From the NCBI GenBank assembly GCA_027577415.1, contig JANBQS010000042.1, positions 1 to 47,439 of the forward strand: a stretch of DNA of 47,439 nucleotides, in the 5' to 3' direction. The notes under the pieces are model-generated. The model had not been told where the DNA came from, did no database searches, and saw only the letters and a list, made by a program, of their open reading frames with translations. The DNA is from Coemansia sp. RSA 922 (Eukaryota > Kickxellomycota > Kickxellomycetes > Kickxellales > Kickxellaceae). The position numbers were made by a program, and so were the translations under genes. Positions 44,836 through 47,439 of this stretch are shown one piece after another (position 1 is the first letter of the stretch; each line of letters begins with the position of its first letter).

Positions 44836-47439
44836 TCAAGCAAGTATGTTTTCATAATCAAGAAAATCATCCATATACGTTTTTACGCGAGCCAAACGGT
44901 TCTTTGGCTTTCTTCCACGCAGAGGCCTATGAGCAACAACCGACACTATTCCGACAGGTTCAGCACTACTAGCCCGACTACTACCATTACCATTAACACA
45001 GGACGACGAGTCACGGCGAGTCATTCGATCAACAAGTATATGAGGTGGAAGCAGCTGCGAACGAGCGCTATCCATACGATCCAGTTCCAGTCCGAGTTTC
45101 GCCGCATCCTCCTCATCAGCCACACTGATCTGCTCAGTGAGCAGGTCCCGGGCCTTTGTTATAGCTACATACGCTTGCTCAAGGTACTGGCACCGCTTGC
45201 GCAGGCTAGCCGAGATAGCCGGATGCAGGAGATCGAGCTCCGCAGCCAGTGCTGCCTCGCGCTTGCCACCACGCGGGTCAAGCCAGCGCTTCAGCATGTC
45301 GACCTGCGAGCCAGTCGCGTAGTACCCCCACAGTTCGCCGGCACGTGCCAAGGGTGCCAAATCCAGGGACATACACGTGTCAATGAATGGGCTCAGGGTC
45401 CCAGCCTCCGCACCCCTGAGCGGCAACTCTCCAGTCCACGCATGGGGCATAGAGAGGGCCCATGAGTTGGCGACAAAATGCGGCAGCATGTCCAGCGCCT
45501 CAGCCTGCTCGACACTAGACGGCGGCTGCACAAGTATGCGGCCAGAGCCCATCGCCGGGCATCCGCCAACGCCATCAATGAAATAATACTTGTTAAAGTA
45601 CCGGTCCAAGCCCAGGGGAGTCAGTCGGCCAATATTCAGTCGGCGCAATTCGCGCTCAACATAGTCCAGACGCTTGGCATGCGTACGCTCGGCCTCGCCC
45701 AGCTTACGCCGCTCCTTCTGCCGCTGCGCCTCGAGCTCCTTCTCGCGACGACTATGGTCGCGTGAAAACGCGTCCCCCACAATAATAGTATCCTCTTTAT
45801 TTAGCTCGGCCAGGGTCTCTGCTACGCGCTTAAGCTCGCGACGACACTCCAACCGCTCGCGCTTCAGCTCCGACGCCTGCTCCGCGCACTCGTCGAGGTA
45901 GGCGCGGATATGCTCGTTGTTGGCACACTCGCACACGAGCAGCTCCAGCACCAAAAGCCGGCTGCCCACAGTCCCCAAAATATGACCCCACAGCGCTGAC
46001 TCCAAAGTCGCCAGCGTCAGGCCGGGCGTCGCCCACAACGCACTAGTAATGGGCCCCAGCTCCTCGGCGTAGTCCTGGCTCGCCTCCATCAGCCACCCCA
46101 CCAGCGCTCCCGCCCAGTGCGTCTGCGCCTTGTCGATTGCTGATTTGGCCCATGTGCGCGACAGCCTCCGCAGCAGCTCATGCGGCCGCAGTACTACGCT
46201 TAGATTAGCCATGTCGTTGGCCAAATCCACTGACCCAGTGTCTTCTTCTGTCGACGACGCTGCTGCAGGTGAACCGGCTCTTGAGCTGACAGCAGACGAT
46301 TCATCACGACTCGCCACCACCACGCGCCGACTGCTCCGGGTCGCCTGTGCCTTGCGCTTTTTGCCCTTGGGCAGCGACCCTGACGCGACAGACTCAACTG
46401 ACTCGTTATCCGACTGCTCAGACTCAGAGCCATCCTCCTCCTCTTCCTCTGATGCGATGCTCGAGCTGGTCGACAACATCGAGCTGCACTGGAGCCGCGA
46501 TGCCTGAGTCCCCCGACGCCCAACATCGTTAGCTTGCTTGGCAATCGTCCTGCTAGCACGCGCCTTGGCCGACCGAGTACCCAGCACAGCTGGCGCCACA
46601 GGAGGCAATAATTGCTCTGCCTTTTTCGCCACCTTTTTCTTGCTAGCCTTTGTCTCCTGCTGCTCGTCCTCGATTTCCATCGCCTCCAAGGGCTTATCCT
46701 CTCCGCTAACGTCCATGTCTTCGGCGGGCTCGCTGAGATTACCGTCCTGACTGTTGATCATCGCTTCTATGCGCACACTGACGTTGGCTGGTACCTGGTT
46801 GCGCTTTCTGTCATCGATAAGCGAGTTGAGCAATGCCACTATAGTCTCTCGGTACACGCTACACACTCTCACCTCCTCATCCACCTGTGTCGTGGGCGGG
46901 CTGTGCACTAGCGCAGACTCGAAATAGTCCAAAGGATACGGATTCAACGCCAGGGGCACGCTGAAGCAGCTGATAAACATGTATACCGATAACGTACGCG
47001 ATACTAGCGGCAGAGGGACTTGCCACTCGCACAGAGGAACTGGCCACTTGATTTTCAAGTCCTCTTCTTCGGCTTTGCTCTCTTTCGGCTCATCGTCTAG
47101 GCAGACAACATCGCTATCGCTATCCTGGGGCTTGGAAACGTGGGCCGGAAAGTACTCGGTAATTTGATGTGTACCACCAGGGCCTTTGCTCAGAGGCAAC
47201 TCCTTGCCATTCGCTTGTTTTTGCAGCTTGCGACGCAACGCCCACAGAATCCCCTGACCATATCTGACATGCTTGAACTGCAAGTAATCCAGGTCGTCGA
47301 TAGGGATCTTTCGATACTGCTTGACTGCCAAATCGCGCTCATCCGCATAAGGATCAACCACCACAGCAGCAGTAGCCACCACAGCAGTATCACCGACGCG
47401 ACGACCGATTTTCGACGACTTTAACAACCTAGCCTCGCC
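44836..47439 (-). CDS. ITC1/ACF1-like ISWI chromatin-remodelling subunit, 5' end outside the window
   Basis: About 867 residues visible; the frame is open to the window edge and the codon at 47427 is TTG, so the true start lies upstream. A DDT domain is at about 143-200 (LVSRTLSVYMFISCFSVPLA, YFESALVHSPP). After an acidic, Ser-rich linker with basic clusters comes WHIM1 (LLRRLSRTWAKSAID to SRLLVLELLVCECANNEHIR), a long coiled coil (LKRERLECRRELKRVAETL, EKELEAQRQKERRKLGEAER) and WHIM2/3 (IGRLTPLGLDRYFNKYYFID). This order is that of BAZ1/ACF1 and yeast Itc1, which bind the Isw2/SNF2H ATPase through DDT and WHIM and set nucleosome spacing. The WAC motif expected at the N-terminus would be off the window. 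It converges with the prion-like gene, 47 bases apart. Confidence 0.85.
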   Translation of the reverse strand, partial: GEARLLKSSKIGRRVGDTAVVATAAVVVDPYADERDLAVKQYRKIPIDDLDYLQFKHVRYGQGILWALRRKLQKQANGKELPLSKGPGGTHQITEYFPAHVSKPQDSDSDVVCLDDEPKESKAEEEDLKIKWPVPLCEWQVPLPLVSRTLSVYMFISCFSVPLALNPYPLDYFESALVHSPPTTQVDEEVRVCSVYRETIVALLNSLIDDRKRNQVPANVSVRIEAMINSQDGNLSEPAEDMDVSGEDKPLEAMEIEDEQQETKASKKKVAKKAEQLLPPVAPAVLGTRSAKARASRTIAKQANDVGRRGTQASRLQCSSMLSTSSSIASEEEEEDGSESEQSDNESVESVASGSLPKGKKRKAQATRSSRRVVVASRDESSAVSSRAGSPAAASSTEEDTGSVDLANDMANLSVVLRPHELLRRLSRTWAKSAIDKAQTHWAGALVGWLMEASQDYAEELGPITSALWATPGLTLATLESALWGHILGTVGSRLLVLELLVCECANNEHIRAYLDECAEQASELKRERLECRRELKRVAETLAELNKEDTIIVGDAFSRDHSRREKELEAQRQKERRKLGEAERTHAKRLDYVERELRRLNIGRLTPLGLDRYFNKYYFIDGVGGCPAMGSGRILVQPPSSVEQAEALDMLPHFVANSWALSMPHAWTGELPLRGAEAGTLSPFIDTCMSLDLAPLARAGELWGYYATGSQVDMLKRWLDPRGGKREAALAAELDLLHPAISASLRKRCQYLEQAYVAITKARDLLTEQISVADEEDAAKLGLELDRMDSARSQLLPPHILVDRMTRRDSSSCVNGNGSSRASSAEPVGIVSVVAHRPLRGRKPKNRLARVKTYMDDFLDYENILA

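Overview
The window looks like nuclear DNA of an early-diverging fungus. My best guess is a Kickxellomycotina / Coemansia-like species. The clues are compact genes with almost no introns (one clear 81-nt intron in the ISA1 gene), FunK1-type kinase-like proteins, a WOPR (Gti1/Pac2) regulator, a decayed Fanzor and a large local family of F-box-like proteins. The taxonomic placement is inference from gene content; no rRNA or marker gene was available.

Layout. 0.2-4.5 kb: a peroxisomal-type FMN 2-hydroxy-acid oxidase (-), a secreted low-complexity protein (+) and a WOPR-domain transcription factor (-). 5.5-14.0 kb: a decayed unknown gene, an intact FunK1-like pseudokinase (+), the mitochondrial insertase COX18 (-), dynein light chain roadblock (-), a second FunK1-like copy broken by one stop and one frameshift (-), and a third FunK1 fragment (-). 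14.2-17.6 kb: housekeeping block with PNO1 (ribosome biogenesis, -), ISA1/ISCA1 (Fe-S assembly, +) and PIF1 helicase (+), the last with ACGCGT boxes upstream. 17.7-30.7 kb: an array of seven members of one F-box-like family, four intact and three broken or fragmentary, with a decayed HD-domain gene among them. 31.2-32.3 kb: VPS74/GOLPH3 (-).

32.6-35.8 kb is a graveyard of mobile and accessory DNA: a Fanzor (eukaryotic TnpB relative) remnant that keeps recognisable blocks but has lost its RuvC-I region, a duplicated ~185-bp promoter-like module, a 46-residue C2H2 zinc-finger ORF with its own TATA box, a coiled-coil fragment and a frameshifted gene with a helix-turn-helix-like end. 35.8-37.0 kb holds no gene that I can support.

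37.1-47.4 kb: a signal-anchored protein with a long cytosolic tail carrying about six copies of an undescribed helical repeat (+); a very GC-rich gene for a RAMA-PHD-extended PHD-FYRN/FYRC protein that resembles the reader half of MLL/KMT2 without a SET domain (-); a prion-like Gly/Asn/Gln-rich protein (+); and the 5'-truncated (window edge) gene of an ITC1/ACF1-like ISWI partner (-). The two chromatin genes lie within 2 kb of each other.

Most promising for novelty are the RAMA-PHD-FYR protein (a possible reader of DNA adenine methylation, which is abundant in early-diverging fungi), the F-box-like array that is visibly duplicating and decaying, the Fanzor-centred relic region, and the repeat-tailed membrane protein. 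Start codons were moved downstream of the longest open frame wherever family similarity begins later.
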